Assembly: GCF_005144865.1 (NCBI RefSeq)
Contig: NZ_SWFM01000002.1
Location: 434,001 to 498,000 of the forward strand
Direction of reading: 5' to 3'
DNA from: Guptibacillus hwajinpoensis
GTDB taxonomy: Bacteria; Bacillota; Bacilli; Bacillales; Guptibacillaceae
DNA: 64,000 nt
In this document: positions 8,584 to 17,112 of the stretch, piece by piece
Layout: each line of letters opens with the position of its first letter
Position numbering within the stretch: the first letter of the stretch is position 1
Program-made: the position numbers and the translations under genes
The notes under the pieces: model-generated
Seen by the model: the letters and a program-made list of their open reading frames with translations, nothing else
What the model was told of the DNA's origin: nothing
Database searches by the model: none

Positions 8584-10030
8584 GAGAGTACCAGTTCGCT
8601 TTCTGGAGGATGTGGGACGTATTCACATGCTTCACTTCTGTAAAGCCAGCCAGACCATGTGGACCTAGTTCACGTCCGATGCCACTTTGCTTGTAGCCTC
8701 CCCATGGTGCTTCTACGTAAGGTGTATGGTAAGAGTTGATCCAAATGGTTCCTGCTTTGAGCTTTGAAGCAACCTGTTCCGCCATGGATAAATCGTTTGA
8801 AAGTACCCCGGCGGCAAGCCCGTATTTTGTCCTATTTGCTAAAGCAATCGCTTCTTCTTTATCTTTGAACGACTGCACCGTGATGACGGGACCGAAAATT
8901 TCTTCTTGCACAATGCGCATGGATTGAGTGACATTCGTGAAGATGACTGGAGATAGGTAAAAACCGTTATCTTTACTGTCGCCTCCACAGATTACGGTTG
9001 CACCTTCCTGTTTGCCGATCTCGATATATTTCTCTACTTTCGTTAAATGATCACGGCTAATGAGAGGACCCATTTCTGTTTCTTCATGTGTTGGATCACC
9101 AATGACAATGCGTGCCGTGTCGTTAACGAGTTTGTCCACGAAAGCATTGTAAATGTCTTCATGAACAAGAATGCGGGATGACGCCACGCACACTTCACCT
9201 TGATTAAAGAAACCTCCGAAAATCGCCCACTCAACAGCGGCGTCCAAATCAGCATCTTTTAAAATAACAAGCGGTGATTTTCCTCCAAGTTCAAGCGATA
9301 CGCGCTTTAAATCACGTGCGCATTGCTGGTTAATGTGTTTACCAGTTTCTGAACCACCAGTGAACGAAACCTTATCAACTTCAGGATGAGTAACGAGCGT
9401 TTCACCTACTGGATCGCCTGCACCAGGGATAAGGTTGAAAACACCAGCTGGTAAATCACATTGATCGATCAAGTGAGCGAGTTTCATGGCCGTTATCGGT
9501 GTGAGTTCGGAAGGCTTAAACACGACAGTATTCCCTGCTGCTAAAGCGGGAGCGATTTTCCACATACCGAGTAGAAGTGGGAAGTTCCACGGTACAATCA
9601 AGGCACAAACACCGATTGCTTCGTCAATAACCTTACTCGTTGTCCCATCCGCCATCTCGATCGTCGCTGGCGCTCGCTTTTCTACTAAATCTGCGTAGTA
9701 GCGCAAGCAGGCGACAGAATCATCGATATCGAGCGTTGCTTCACGAATGGGCTTTCCCGTATTAGCCGTTTCAGCATCTGCGAACGATGTGGCGTCTTCT
9801 TCTAACAGATCTGCTAGCTTACGGAGAGCGGACACTCGTTTCGTTGAATTTGTTGCCCAGTCCGTTTGATCGAATGCGTTTCGCGCTGCTTCAACAGCAG
9901 ATGATGTTTGTTCCCGTGAAGCTTCTTTGATTGTGATTAGTGTTTCTTCAGTAGCTGGGTTGAGAAGAGGACGTTCACCACCTTCTCCTTCAACCCAGCA
10001 ACCGTTTAGATACACGTGCTGATTGGTCAT
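8579..10030 (-). CDS. NAD-dependent aldehyde dehydrogenase
   Basis: Aldehyde dehydrogenase superfamily enzyme, 483 residues, full length. The active-site Glu is in ELGGKSPLV and the catalytic Cys in [13 protein letters not shown]; the cofactor-binding region reads [21 protein letters not shown]. The pattern resembles betaine-aldehyde and gamma-aminobutyraldehyde or guanidinobutyraldehyde dehydrogenases. Its ATG overlaps the stop of the upstream symporter by 4 bases (ATGA), so the two are translationally coupled. In the operon it would oxidise an amino- or guanidino-aldehyde to the acid used by the ureohydrolase or the aminotransferase; that order is inference. Confidence 0.9.
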   Translation of the reverse strand: MTNQHVYLNGCWVEGEGGERPLLNPATEETLITIKEASREQTSSAVEAARNAFDQTDWATNSTKRVSALRKLADLLEEDATSFADAETANTGKPIREATLDIDDSVACLRYYADLVEKRAPATIEMADGTTSKVIDEAIGVCALIVPWNFPLLLGMWKIAPALAAGNTVVFKPSELTPITAMKLAHLIDQCDLPAGVFNLIPGAGDPVGETLVTHPEVDKVSFTGGSETGKHINQQCARDLKRVSLELGGKSPLVILKDADLDAAVEWAIFGGFFNQGEVCVASSRILVHEDIYNAFVDKLVNDTARIVIGDPTHEETEMGPLISRDHLTKVEKYIEIGKQEGATVICGGDSKDNGFYLSPVIFTNVTQSMRIVQEEIFGPVITVQSFKDKEEAIALANRTKYGLAAGVLSNDLSMAEQVASKLKAGTIWINSYHTPYVEAPWGGYKQSGIGRELGPHGLAGFTEVKHVNTSHILQKANWYSH

Positions 10031-11442
10031 GAAATGTGACTCCTTTCTTCAATGGCTCCAGTCATTTCAGTTGGTTGGTTTTCGGTGACAAGAGACACGC
10101 CAATCATGACGATAAAGCTTGTTAGAATGCCGTACATAATCGGGTTTGTAGAATGCAAACCTTCGATCGCTAACCCTCCTATGATGACGAGAATACTGCT
10201 GATCATGGAGTAGAAGGCTGCTTTGGAAGTTGCTTTTTTCCAGAAGAAACCGAGTAGAATTGGAACGAATACCGCTCCGGATAAAATGGCATAGGCGACG
10301 TCTAGCGCGACGAGAACATCCTGAATCCACACGGCAAATACAATTGTAACCGCGCCAATGGCTGTAGTCGTTAATCTTGAAACGATCATGCTCTGCTTCT
10401 CACTCGCATTTTTCACGAAGTACCGTTTAATCACATCGTTTGAGATGAGAGTAGACGATGCGAGCAACGTACCGGATGCTGTTGACATGAGCGCGGCGAT
10501 AACACCTGCTAGAACAAGACCGAGTACTCCTGTTGGGACTGTTTCAATGGCCATACTCGCAAAGGCATTCTGTGAATCTCCTAAATTCGGAAGTACGATA
10601 AACGCACACATTCCGATAATGCTAACCGCAAGACCATAGAGAAGACTATAAATGCCGGCAAGAATCGTCCCAAGTCGAGCTGTTTTATTCGTTCTAGCCG
10701 TGAAGATCCGCTGCCAGATATCTTGTGCGACAATCATTCCTAGACAGAAGAGGAGAAAGTATTGGAACACCTGACTACCGCCAATGCCAGTGAATGAGAA
10801 ATAGCTATCAGGAAGTTGCTGGTTCAATGCTCCCCATCCTCCTGCTTTCGATAGGCTAAGAGGCAGCATGATGAAGAATACACCGATCGTCATGATGATG
10901 AACTGGACAATGTCCGTCATTGTCACAGACCACATTCCGCCAAGAATTGTATAAAAAAGAACGATTCCTCCACCTAATAACATGGATGTTGTTAAATTCC
11001 AACCGAGCAATACATTCATAACGGTTCCAATGCCGATGACTTGTGTGACGGCAACCATTAAGGCATACACGGACGCAACTAGGGCGCTTAGAAGGCGAGA
11101 CTCATCACCAAAACGCTTTCCGAGAAACTCACTAATAGTGAGCACTTTGAAACTGGATATTTTCTTTAAGAAAAAGAGTCCTAACCCCATGATGCCAAGT
11201 CCAAGCATGAAGACAAGCCACATACCAGACACACCAAACTCGTAACCTAGCTTTGTTGTCCCGATTGTAGACGCCCCGCCAAGAATAACAGCCGACAAAC
11301 ACCCGAAATACATGAAGAAGCCAAGGTTGCGCCCCGCTAGCGCATAGTCTTCAATTGTTTTTGCTTTTCTCGATCCTATGACGCCAATACCAATCACGAT
11401 TAAGAAGTAGACAATGATAATGGCTATATCAAGGAATAACAT
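10027..11442 (-). CDS. Sodium:solute symporter (SSS family)
   Basis: Sodium-coupled importer of the SSS family, 471 residues with about 13 membrane segments. The family signature regions are clear: the N-terminal GSRKAKTIEDYALAGRNLG stretch, GGASTIGTTKLGYEFG in helix 2, and GVIAALMSTASGTLLASSTL in helix 9. Relatives carry proline, pantothenate, urea or polyamines. It sits between the ureohydrolase and an aldehyde dehydrogenase, so the substrate is probably a cationic or zwitterionic nitrogen compound. No separate -24/-12 site is seen in the 84 bases before it, which supports cotranscription from the promoter at 12.55 kb. Confidence 0.88.
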   Translation of the reverse strand: MLFLDIAIIIVYFLIVIGIGVIGSRKAKTIEDYALAGRNLGFFMYFGCLSAVILGGASTIGTTKLGYEFGVSGMWLVFMLGLGIMGLGLFFLKKISSFKVLTISEFLGKRFGDESRLLSALVASVYALMVAVTQVIGIGTVMNVLLGWNLTTSMLLGGGIVLFYTILGGMWSVTMTDIVQFIIMTIGVFFIMLPLSLSKAGGWGALNQQLPDSYFSFTGIGGSQVFQYFLLFCLGMIVAQDIWQRIFTARTNKTARLGTILAGIYSLLYGLAVSIIGMCAFIVLPNLGDSQNAFASMAIETVPTGVLGLVLAGVIAALMSTASGTLLASSTLISNDVIKRYFVKNASEKQSMIVSRLTTTAIGAVTIVFAVWIQDVLVALDVAYAILSGAVFVPILLGFFWKKATSKAAFYSMISSILVIIGGLAIEGLHSTNPIMYGILTSFIVMIGVSLVTENQPTEMTGAIEERSHIS

Positions 11443-11526
11443 TGATTAGCCCTCCTTACATATAAAATAGTGCTTAAAATTTGAATAGTTAGATAATTTA
11501 CTGTGTTATTCGGTTTGGTAAAGTAA

Positions 11527-12504
11527 CTAAGACTGTTTAACCGTTTCTTCATTAGCTCTTTGAAGAGCGCTTCTTTTCTTTAATGCAGTGAGCGTAATCA
11601 TTTCATACATAATGGAAGAGGCAAGGGCTGCTGTAATTTCATTGTGGTCATACGTTGGCAATACTTCGACTAAATCAAAGCCTACTAAATTAAGACCGTC
11701 AAGTGCACGAACGTATTCCAACGCTTCAAAGCTATTTGGTCCAGCTACTTCCGGCGTACCCGTTCCAGGTGCGAAGGCGGGGTCTACGAAATCAATATCA
11801 TAAGAAACAAAAACAGGGCGATCACCAGCACGCTTATGAATCCGTGCGATGACTTCTTCAAAGCCGAGCTTGCGAACTTCTTTCATTGGAAGCACTTCAA
11901 GACCCAGATCTCTTGCATCGTCAATATCGCCAGGGCCGTAAAGAGGTCCTCTCATTCCAACCTGGATTGAATGATCCGTATCGATTAAACCTTCTTCTAC
12001 AGCGCGTCTAAAAGGCGTTCCATGCATATACTTTTCACCGTAATAGTTGTCCCACGTATCACCATGAGAATCAAAATGAACGAGTGCAACGGGGCCATAT
12101 TTTTTGTGAAATGCCCTAAGATTGCCAAGTGTAATGGAGTGATCGCCACCCATAATAACTGGAGTAACGTTTGCATTTAGAAGTGGCGTCAGACCTTCTA
12201 CCATATTGTCATACGTGCGGTGAATGTTTCCTGGAATCACATCAATGTCTCCATAATCTACACCTGAGCAATAATCAAAAATGTTAATTTCCATATCAGG
12301 ATTATAAGGACGAAGCAGCGTAGAGAAGTTTCGGATATGCTGTGGTCCAAGACGCTGTCCTGTGCGATTCGACGCGGCAGTGTCAAATGGAACACCAAGT
12401 ACTGCAAAATCTACATTTTCCGTTGTCTGAATTTGTTCGAGTCTCATAAACGTTCTTACACCGCAAAATCTCGGTGATTTCGAAGAGTCTTTTGGCTGAT
12501 ACAT
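11527..12504 (-). CDS. Agmatinase/guanidino-acid ureohydrolase
   Basis: Manganese- or nickel-type ureohydrolase that releases urea from a guanidino compound, 325 residues. Metal ligands are in GGDHSITLG, HFDSHGDTWD and SYDIDFVDPAFAPGTGTPE, all intact. HGTPFRRAVEEG and the length fit the agmatinase, guanidinobutyrase and guanidinopropionase branch rather than arginase. An AGGAGG site lies 6 bases before the ATG. It is the first gene after a near-perfect sigma-54 promoter. With an aminotransferase and two aldehyde dehydrogenases in the same regulon, 4-guanidinobutyrate to GABA to succinate is an attractive route, but agmatine or another guanidino acid is possible. Confidence 0.88.
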   Translation of the reverse strand: MYQPKDSSKSPRFCGVRTFMRLEQIQTTENVDFAVLGVPFDTAASNRTGQRLGPQHIRNFSTLLRPYNPDMEINIFDYCSGVDYGDIDVIPGNIHRTYDNMVEGLTPLLNANVTPVIMGGDHSITLGNLRAFHKKYGPVALVHFDSHGDTWDNYYGEKYMHGTPFRRAVEEGLIDTDHSIQVGMRGPLYGPGDIDDARDLGLEVLPMKEVRKLGFEEVIARIHKRAGDRPVFVSYDIDFVDPAFAPGTGTPEVAGPNSFEALEYVRALDGLNLVGFDLVEVLPTYDHNEITAALASSIMYEMITLTALKKRSALQRANEETVKQS

Positions 12505-12542
12505 GGGAAACCTCCTGTAATATGTAGTGTCACAATTATAGG

Positions 12543-12560
12543 TTGCAAGTTCCGTGCCAA
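12543..12560 (-). promoter_or_regulatory. Sigma-54 (-24/-12) promoter of the ureohydrolase operon
   Basis: On the minus strand the sequence reads TTGGCACGGAACTTGCAA, matching the TGGCAC-N5-TTGC consensus with GG and GC exactly 12 bases apart. It lies about 40 bases before the ureohydrolase ATG. Confidence 0.9.
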
Positions 12561-12596
12561 CTATGTGTGATGAATGATGGCGATTTGTCCATTGTT

Positions 12597-12616
12597 TTAA
12601 TGCGGATTTGCATTAA
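12597..12616. promoter_or_regulatory. Candidate activator-binding inverted repeat 1
   Basis: TTAATGCGGATTTGCATTAA, an inverted repeat (TTAATGC/GCATTAA), 37 bases upstream of the -24 box. It closely matches the repeat at 12646-12665, as expected of an upstream activating sequence for the adjacent AAA+ regulator. Confidence 0.7.
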
Positions 12617-12630
12617 TCAAGAGGTGAATC

Positions 12631-12644
12631 ATGCATTTATGCAT
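12631..12644. promoter_or_regulatory. Candidate activator-binding repeat 2
   Basis: ATGCATTTATGCAT, a perfect palindrome-like pair of ATGCAT words between the two longer inverted repeats. Probably part of the same enhancer cluster. Confidence 0.5.
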
Positions 12645-12645
12645 T

Positions 12646-12665
12646 TTAATGCGATTTTGCATCAA
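12646..12665. promoter_or_regulatory. Candidate activator-binding inverted repeat 3
   Basis: TTAATGCGATTTTGCATCAA, nearly the same as the repeat at 12597-12616. It overlaps the stop codon and last codons of the regulator gene. Confidence 0.65.
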
Positions 12666-14052
12666 TTTTGTACTTTTTTAGCTTGCGCACTACGGTAGAT
12701 TGATTCATTCCAAGGTAATCAGCCATTTCATAAGTTGTTTTGTATTGGTTGAATGCGCGTTTGAGCCATCTCACTTCCACCGCTTCAAGTGCCTCTTTCA
12801 AACTTTTTCCTTCTTCTTCATGGGAAGGTAGGGCCCAGTTTGTTGGTCCTTGATCTGAAGTTCTCTGAATGTAAGAGGGAAGGGCTTCTGGGTAAATGGT
12901 TCTGGTTTCTGCTGTAATGACTAAGCGCTCAACGATGTTTTGAAGCTCTCGTACATTACCTGGCCAGGAATATTCTAATAACCCTTCGATGGTAGCTGCA
13001 TGAAAGAATTTAGTTGTTTGGTATTTATCATTTAGCTGATTCAGGAAAAAAGCAGCTAGCGTAGCGATATCTTCTTTTCGTTCCTTAAGTGGTGGGATTG
13101 TGATGGGAATCACGTTCAATCGATAGAAAAGATCCTCTCGGAACTGCCCCTTTTTAACCATGTCTTCAAGGTTCTGGTTCGTTGATGCAATCAACCTAAA
13201 GTCTATGGTTTTGGGTTTAACGCCACCAATTCTCGTAATCGTTTTTTCTTGAATTGCTTTTAATAGTTTTGCCTGCACGGCAAGAGGCAGTTCTCCAACT
13301 TCATCAAGAAATAACGTGCCGTTATTCGCAAGTTCAATTAACCCGGCTTTGCCTTTTTTACCTGCGCCAGTAAAGGAGCCAGGTTCATATCCGAACATTT
13401 CAGATTCGAAAAGTGTTTCTGGAATAGCACCGCAGTTGACCTCTATAAAACTACCGTTTCGATGTTCACTTCCTTTATGAAGGGCGCGAGCAAAAACGTT
13501 TTTCCCAACACCTGATTCTCCTAAGAACACAACAGAAGCATCCGATTTCGCAACGCGCTCAACAAGTTGCCAGATCATCTGAATCGCTTGACTCTTGATT
13601 ACGAAGTCCTCGGGTACTAATTCTTTCTCTCTAAGCTCTTGAATCTCTGTTTGGTAGACTTCCATTTGCGTGCGCAACTCTTCGTAATCCTCTTTTAAAT
13701 GCTGAATTTCTGTTAAGTCGTGAGAAAAACTAATCACGCGGATAATAGTGCCGTTATCATCGAAGACCGGAAGCCCCGTTGCCATAACAACTCGTCCTGT
13801 TGGGGTTTTTTGCATGATTTGAAGCTTCTTCTTCTCAACGAGGACCCGCTTTGTAATCGATGGAGCAAAAACACTTTCTTGTTCTAGTTCTCGCACTGAT
13901 TTACCGATTAGAAATGAAGCTTCTCTTCCATATACAGCTTCACAGTTTGGACTAACGCGAAGGACGATTCCCTTCCCATCCGTGATAACAATGTTATCTT
14001 TTGATGCACTTAAAATCGCATTCAATTCGATTTCTAAAAGAGTTGAAGACAT
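12646..14052 (-). CDS. Sigma-54-dependent transcriptional activator (PAS, AAA+, HTH)
   Basis: Enhancer-binding protein that activates sigma-54 RNA polymerase, 468 residues. Order: PAS domain (about 10-115), a short coiled coil (115-145), AAA+ domain with Walker A GESGVGKN at 178-185, the sigma-54 contact loop as GSFTGA (225-230, Ser for the usual Ala), Walker B TLFLDEVG (246-253), and a C-terminal helix-turn-helix (MNQSTVVRKLKKYK). The layout resembles RocR and other Bacillus amino-acid catabolism activators. GGAGG lies 9 bases before the ATG. Genes on both sides have -24/-12 promoters, so it should control both; the PAS domain presumably senses an intermediate. Confidence 0.93.
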   Translation of the reverse strand: MSSTLLEIELNAILSASKDNIVITDGKGIVLRVSPNCEAVYGREASFLIGKSVRELEQESVFAPSITKRVLVEKKKLQIMQKTPTGRVVMATGLPVFDDNGTIIRVISFSHDLTEIQHLKEDYEELRTQMEVYQTEIQELREKELVPEDFVIKSQAIQMIWQLVERVAKSDASVVFLGESGVGKNVFARALHKGSEHRNGSFIEVNCGAIPETLFESEMFGYEPGSFTGAGKKGKAGLIELANNGTLFLDEVGELPLAVQAKLLKAIQEKTITRIGGVKPKTIDFRLIASTNQNLEDMVKKGQFREDLFYRLNVIPITIPPLKERKEDIATLAAFFLNQLNDKYQTTKFFHAATIEGLLEYSWPGNVRELQNIVERLVITAETRTIYPEALPSYIQRTSDQGPTNWALPSHEEEGKSLKEALEAVEVRWLKRAFNQYKTTYEMADYLGMNQSTVVRKLKKYKIDAKSH

Positions 14053-14144
14053 TCGAATCTACCTCCAATTTATGTCTGACTAATCTGACTACTAGACTAT
14101 CCTATCATAACTTATTTAACGATTTTTGGCCTTAGTTATTAAAG

Positions 14145-14161
14145 TTGGTATGAAGCTTGCA
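14145..14161 (+). promoter_or_regulatory. Sigma-54 (-24/-12) promoter of the aminotransferase operon
   Basis: TTGGTATGAAGCTTGCA, with GG and GC 12 bases apart as required. It lies 38 bases before the ATG at 14199 and overlaps the longer reading frame that begins at 14157, which rules that earlier start out. Confidence 0.85.
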
Positions 14162-14198
14162 TATAAAGAGGGGGAAGATCAAAGAAGGAGGCTATATT

Positions 14199-15557
14199 AT
14201 GAAAACGGAAGCAAGTAAAAAAAGCATTGAATTAAAAACAACGATACCAGGTCCGAAAGCATCAGAGTTACTGGAACTGAAGGAACAGCATGTGCCACGC
14301 GGTCCTTTTAATACAATGATGACATTTGCTGAAAAAGGGGAAGGCGCTCTTCTTACGGATGTGGATGGCAATACGTTTATTGATCTTGCTGGTGCAATTG
14401 GAAGTATGAATGCGGGACATTGTCCGCCAAAAGTAGTAGAAGCGTTAAAAGCTCAAGTGGATCAATACCTTCATACGTGTTTTCACGTGATGATGTATGA
14501 ACCTTATATCCAGCTTGCAAAGAAATTAAATGAAATCACGCCTGGCGCTTCACAAAAGAAAACCTTTTTCTTAAATAGTGGAGCAGAAGCTGTTGAAAAT
14601 GCGGTGAAAATTGCTCGCAAATACACTGGTCGTAAATCAATCATTTCGTTTGAGCGCGGATACCATGGACGAACATTACTTGCGATGTCGTTAACGAGTA
14701 AAGTGAAGCCTTATAAGTATGGATTTGGCCCATTTGCGCCAGATACATACAAAATGGCGTACCCTTACTATTACCGAAAGCATGCGAGCATGACAGAAGC
14801 AGAGCTCGATCAAGAAATTCTTAAAAGATTAGAAGACTTTTTCCTTGGTGAAGTTCCGGCAGATGAAGTAGCTGCGATTATTATGGAGCCTGTTCAAGGT
14901 GAAGGTGGTTTCGTTGTTCCGTCGAAAGAATTCGTTCAAGGTGTTAAGGCGATCTGTGAGAAGTATGGCATCTTGTTTATTGCGGATGAAGTACAGACTG
15001 GATTTGGACGAACAGGGAAGATGTTTGCGATTGAGCATTTTGATATCGAACCTGATTTACTCGTAATGTCAAAATCGATTGCGGCAGGTCTTCCGATCAG
15101 TGCAGTAACCGGTCGAGCAGAAATTATGGAAGCACCGAATCCGGGTGAAATCGGTGGGACGTATGGAGGAAGTCCGCTTGGTTGCGTTGCAGCTCTTGAA
15201 GTGATCGAAATGATGGAAGAAGAGAAGCTGATTGAGCGAGCGAATCACATTGGCGATCTAGCTGTATCTCGCTTTAAGGACATGCAGGCCAAACATTCTG
15301 TAATTGGCGAAGTGCGCGGACTTGGTGCGATGCTAGCCGTTGAGATTGTGAAAGATCTTAATTCGAAGGAGCCGGATAAAGAACTAACAGGGAGAATTTT
15401 AAAGGAGTGTCATAACCGTGGCGTTATTGTGATGGGAGCGGGACTTTACGGAAATGTAATTCGTCTATTATCCCCACTTGTGATTACAGATGATCAATTA
15501 AACGAGGCACTTGATGTAATTGAAGACGTAATGGATGAACTTGCCGTTCAACAATAA
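14199..15557 (+). CDS. gabT: Class III aminotransferase, GABA-transaminase type
   Basis: PLP-dependent omega-aminotransferase, 452 residues from the ATG at 14199 (AGAAGGAGG 6 bases upstream). The family blocks are intact: NSGAEAVENAVKIARKYTGR, the metal-free PLP-binding FIADEVQTGFGRTGKM, and the Schiff-base Lys in VMSKSIAAGLPISA. The pattern fits 4-aminobutyrate transaminase, moving the amino group of GABA to 2-oxoglutarate to give succinate semialdehyde. The sigma-54 promoter just upstream and the aldehyde dehydrogenase 21 bases downstream support that role. A paralogue is at 27.97 kb. Other omega-amino acids such as putrescine products remain possible. Confidence 0.88.
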   Translation: MKTEASKKSIELKTTIPGPKASELLELKEQHVPRGPFNTMMTFAEKGEGALLTDVDGNTFIDLAGAIGSMNAGHCPPKVVEALKAQVDQYLHTCFHVMMYEPYIQLAKKLNEITPGASQKKTFFLNSGAEAVENAVKIARKYTGRKSIISFERGYHGRTLLAMSLTSKVKPYKYGFGPFAPDTYKMAYPYYYRKHASMTEAELDQEILKRLEDFFLGEVPADEVAAIIMEPVQGEGGFVVPSKEFVQGVKAICEKYGILFIADEVQTGFGRTGKMFAIEHFDIEPDLLVMSKSIAAGLPISAVTGRAEIMEAPNPGEIGGTYGGSPLGCVAALEVIEMMEEEKLIERANHIGDLAVSRFKDMQAKHSVIGEVRGLGAMLAVEIVKDLNSKEPDKELTGRILKECHNRGVIVMGAGLYGNVIRLLSPLVITDDQLNEALDVIEDVMDELAVQQ

Positions 15558-15578
15558 TTTGCGAAAAGAGGGAGCCTT

Positions 15579-17012
15579 ATGAAATCGACGGTCGATAAAA
15601 AGAAATTGTACATTGATGGCGAATGGCGAGCGGGTTCGTCTTATCAAGAGTTGCGATCACCTTATTCAGGAGAGGTGATTGCGGAAATTCCAGTGGCAGA
15701 AGTGGCGGATGTGGAGAGCGCGATTGAAGCGGCATATCGTGCGAGGCTTGCGATGCGAAACCTTCCAGCCCACGAGCGAGCGACGATTTTAGAAAAACTT
15801 GTTCAGAAGTTAAGTGAACGAGCTGATGAAGCAGCAGAAATGATTGCATTGGAAGCTGCGAAGCCAATCGCGACAGCAAAAGGAGAAGTAGCACGAACGA
15901 TTGCAACCTACAAATTCGCTGCAGAAGAAGCGAAGCGGATTTCAGGTGAAACGATTCCTTTTGATGCTGCTGTAGGAGGAGAAGGAAGAGTAGGGTATAC
16001 GGTGCGTGAACCACTTGGCGTTATAGGTGCAATTACGCCATTTAACTTCCCTATGAATCTTGTTGCGCATAAAATAGGTCCAGCAATTGCAGCTGGAAAT
16101 ACGATCGTCTTAAAGCCTGCAAGTCAGACACCTCTTTCCTCTTATTTTATTGCGGAGTTACTTGAAGAAGCAGGACTACCTAAAGGGGCACTGAATGTGG
16201 TTACGGGTAGTGGGAAGACAGTAGGCGATCGTATTGTGACGGATGAACGAGTGAATATGGTAACGTTCACGGGGAGTCCTGCAGTCGGAATTGGGATTCG
16301 GAACAAAGCGGGATTGAAAAAGGTCACGCTCGAACTTGGATCGAACTCAGCACTGATTGTGGATGAGGGCGTAAATGTAACTCATATCGTTGATCGCGCT
16401 GTAATGGGTGCGTTCGCTTATCAGGGACAGGTCTGTATCTCGCTTCAGCGCGTGTATGTGCATGAATCAAACTACGATGCCTTTGTTGAAGCGTTTATAG
16501 AGAAAACGAAAGCATTAAAAACAGGTGATCCTCTGCATACAGAAACGGATGTGTCTGCTCTTATTTCAGAGGGAGATGTTGAGAGGGCGCTCTCCTGGAT
16601 TAAAGAAGCGAGGCATGGAGGAGCTAACATTGTAGCTGGTGGAGGTTCTGAAGGGAATGTATTGGAACCGACTGTTATTCTGAATGCTCGAGCTGATATG
16701 AACGTCTCTTGTCAGGAAGTGTTTGCACCGATTGTAGTAATTAATAAGTTTAGTAGTATGGAAGAAGCGTATGATCTTGTGAATGATTCAAATTATGGAT
16801 TGCAAGCAGGTATTTATACGGATAATGTTCATACAGCGTTGGAAGCAGCGGATCGTTTGCACGTTGGCGGAGTTCTGATTAACGATATCCCAACCTTCCG
16901 CGTTGATCATATGCCTTACGGTGGTGTCAAGGAAAGCGGAACAGGAAGAGAAGGCATTAAGTATGCTGTAGAAGAAATGACGGAAATGAAACTGGTTGTG
17001 TTTAATAGGTGA
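15579..17012 (+). CDS. Aldehyde dehydrogenase, probable semialdehyde dehydrogenase
   Basis: NAD(P)-dependent aldehyde dehydrogenase, 477 residues. The active-site Glu is in LELGSNSALIV and the catalytic Cys in YQGQVCISLQR; the cofactor region reads ITPFNFPMNLVAHKIGPAIAAG. It follows the aminotransferase by 21 bases with a GAGGGAGCC ribosome site and would oxidise its semialdehyde product, for instance succinate semialdehyde. ELGSNS in place of the more usual ELGGK/NS marks a sub-branch of the family that also contains lactaldehyde and other short semialdehyde enzymes, so the exact aldehyde is uncertain. Transcribed from the sigma-54 promoter at 14.15 kb. Confidence 0.88.
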   Translation: MKSTVDKKKLYIDGEWRAGSSYQELRSPYSGEVIAEIPVAEVADVESAIEAAYRARLAMRNLPAHERATILEKLVQKLSERADEAAEMIALEAAKPIATAKGEVARTIATYKFAAEEAKRISGETIPFDAAVGGEGRVGYTVREPLGVIGAITPFNFPMNLVAHKIGPAIAAGNTIVLKPASQTPLSSYFIAELLEEAGLPKGALNVVTGSGKTVGDRIVTDERVNMVTFTGSPAVGIGIRNKAGLKKVTLELGSNSALIVDEGVNVTHIVDRAVMGAFAYQGQVCISLQRVYVHESNYDAFVEAFIEKTKALKTGDPLHTETDVSALISEGDVERALSWIKEARHGGANIVAGGGSEGNVLEPTVILNARADMNVSCQEVFAPIVVINKFSSMEEAYDLVNDSNYGLQAGIYTDNVHTALEAADRLHVGGVLINDIPTFRVDHMPYGGVKESGTGREGIKYAVEEMTEMKLVVFNR

Positions 17013-17017
17013 ATAGT

Positions 17018-17062
17018 CGGGTGGTGACAGGCACCACCCGAATTTACTTAGAATTTGTCGAA
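17018..17062 (+). repeat. REP-like palindromic element, copy 4
   Basis: Full nine-base arms CGGGTGGTG and CACCACCCG around ACAGG (17018-17040), 16 bases, then GTCGAA at 17057-17062. Begins 6 bases after the aldehyde dehydrogenase stop. Confidence 0.9.
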
Positions 17063-17065
17063 AGA

Positions 17066-17105
17066 AAACTCCCGAGGATGACCACATTCTCGGGAGTTTG
17101 TTTTT
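17066..17105. terminator. Bidirectional terminator
   Basis: AAACTCCCGAG and CTCGGGAGTTT form a perfect 11-base stem followed by GTTTTTC. It separates convergent genes. Confidence 0.88.
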
Positions 17106-17112
17106 CTTACTA

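Noticed and set aside
14157..14198. Longer start of the aminotransferase gene
   Set aside because: It would overlap the -12 part of the sigma-54 promoter, and the ATG at 14199 has the ribosome site.
15577..16014. 145-residue leftward reading frame rich in Leu and Ser
   Set aside because: It is the antisense shadow of the aldehyde dehydrogenase, with no ribosome site and no recognisable domain.
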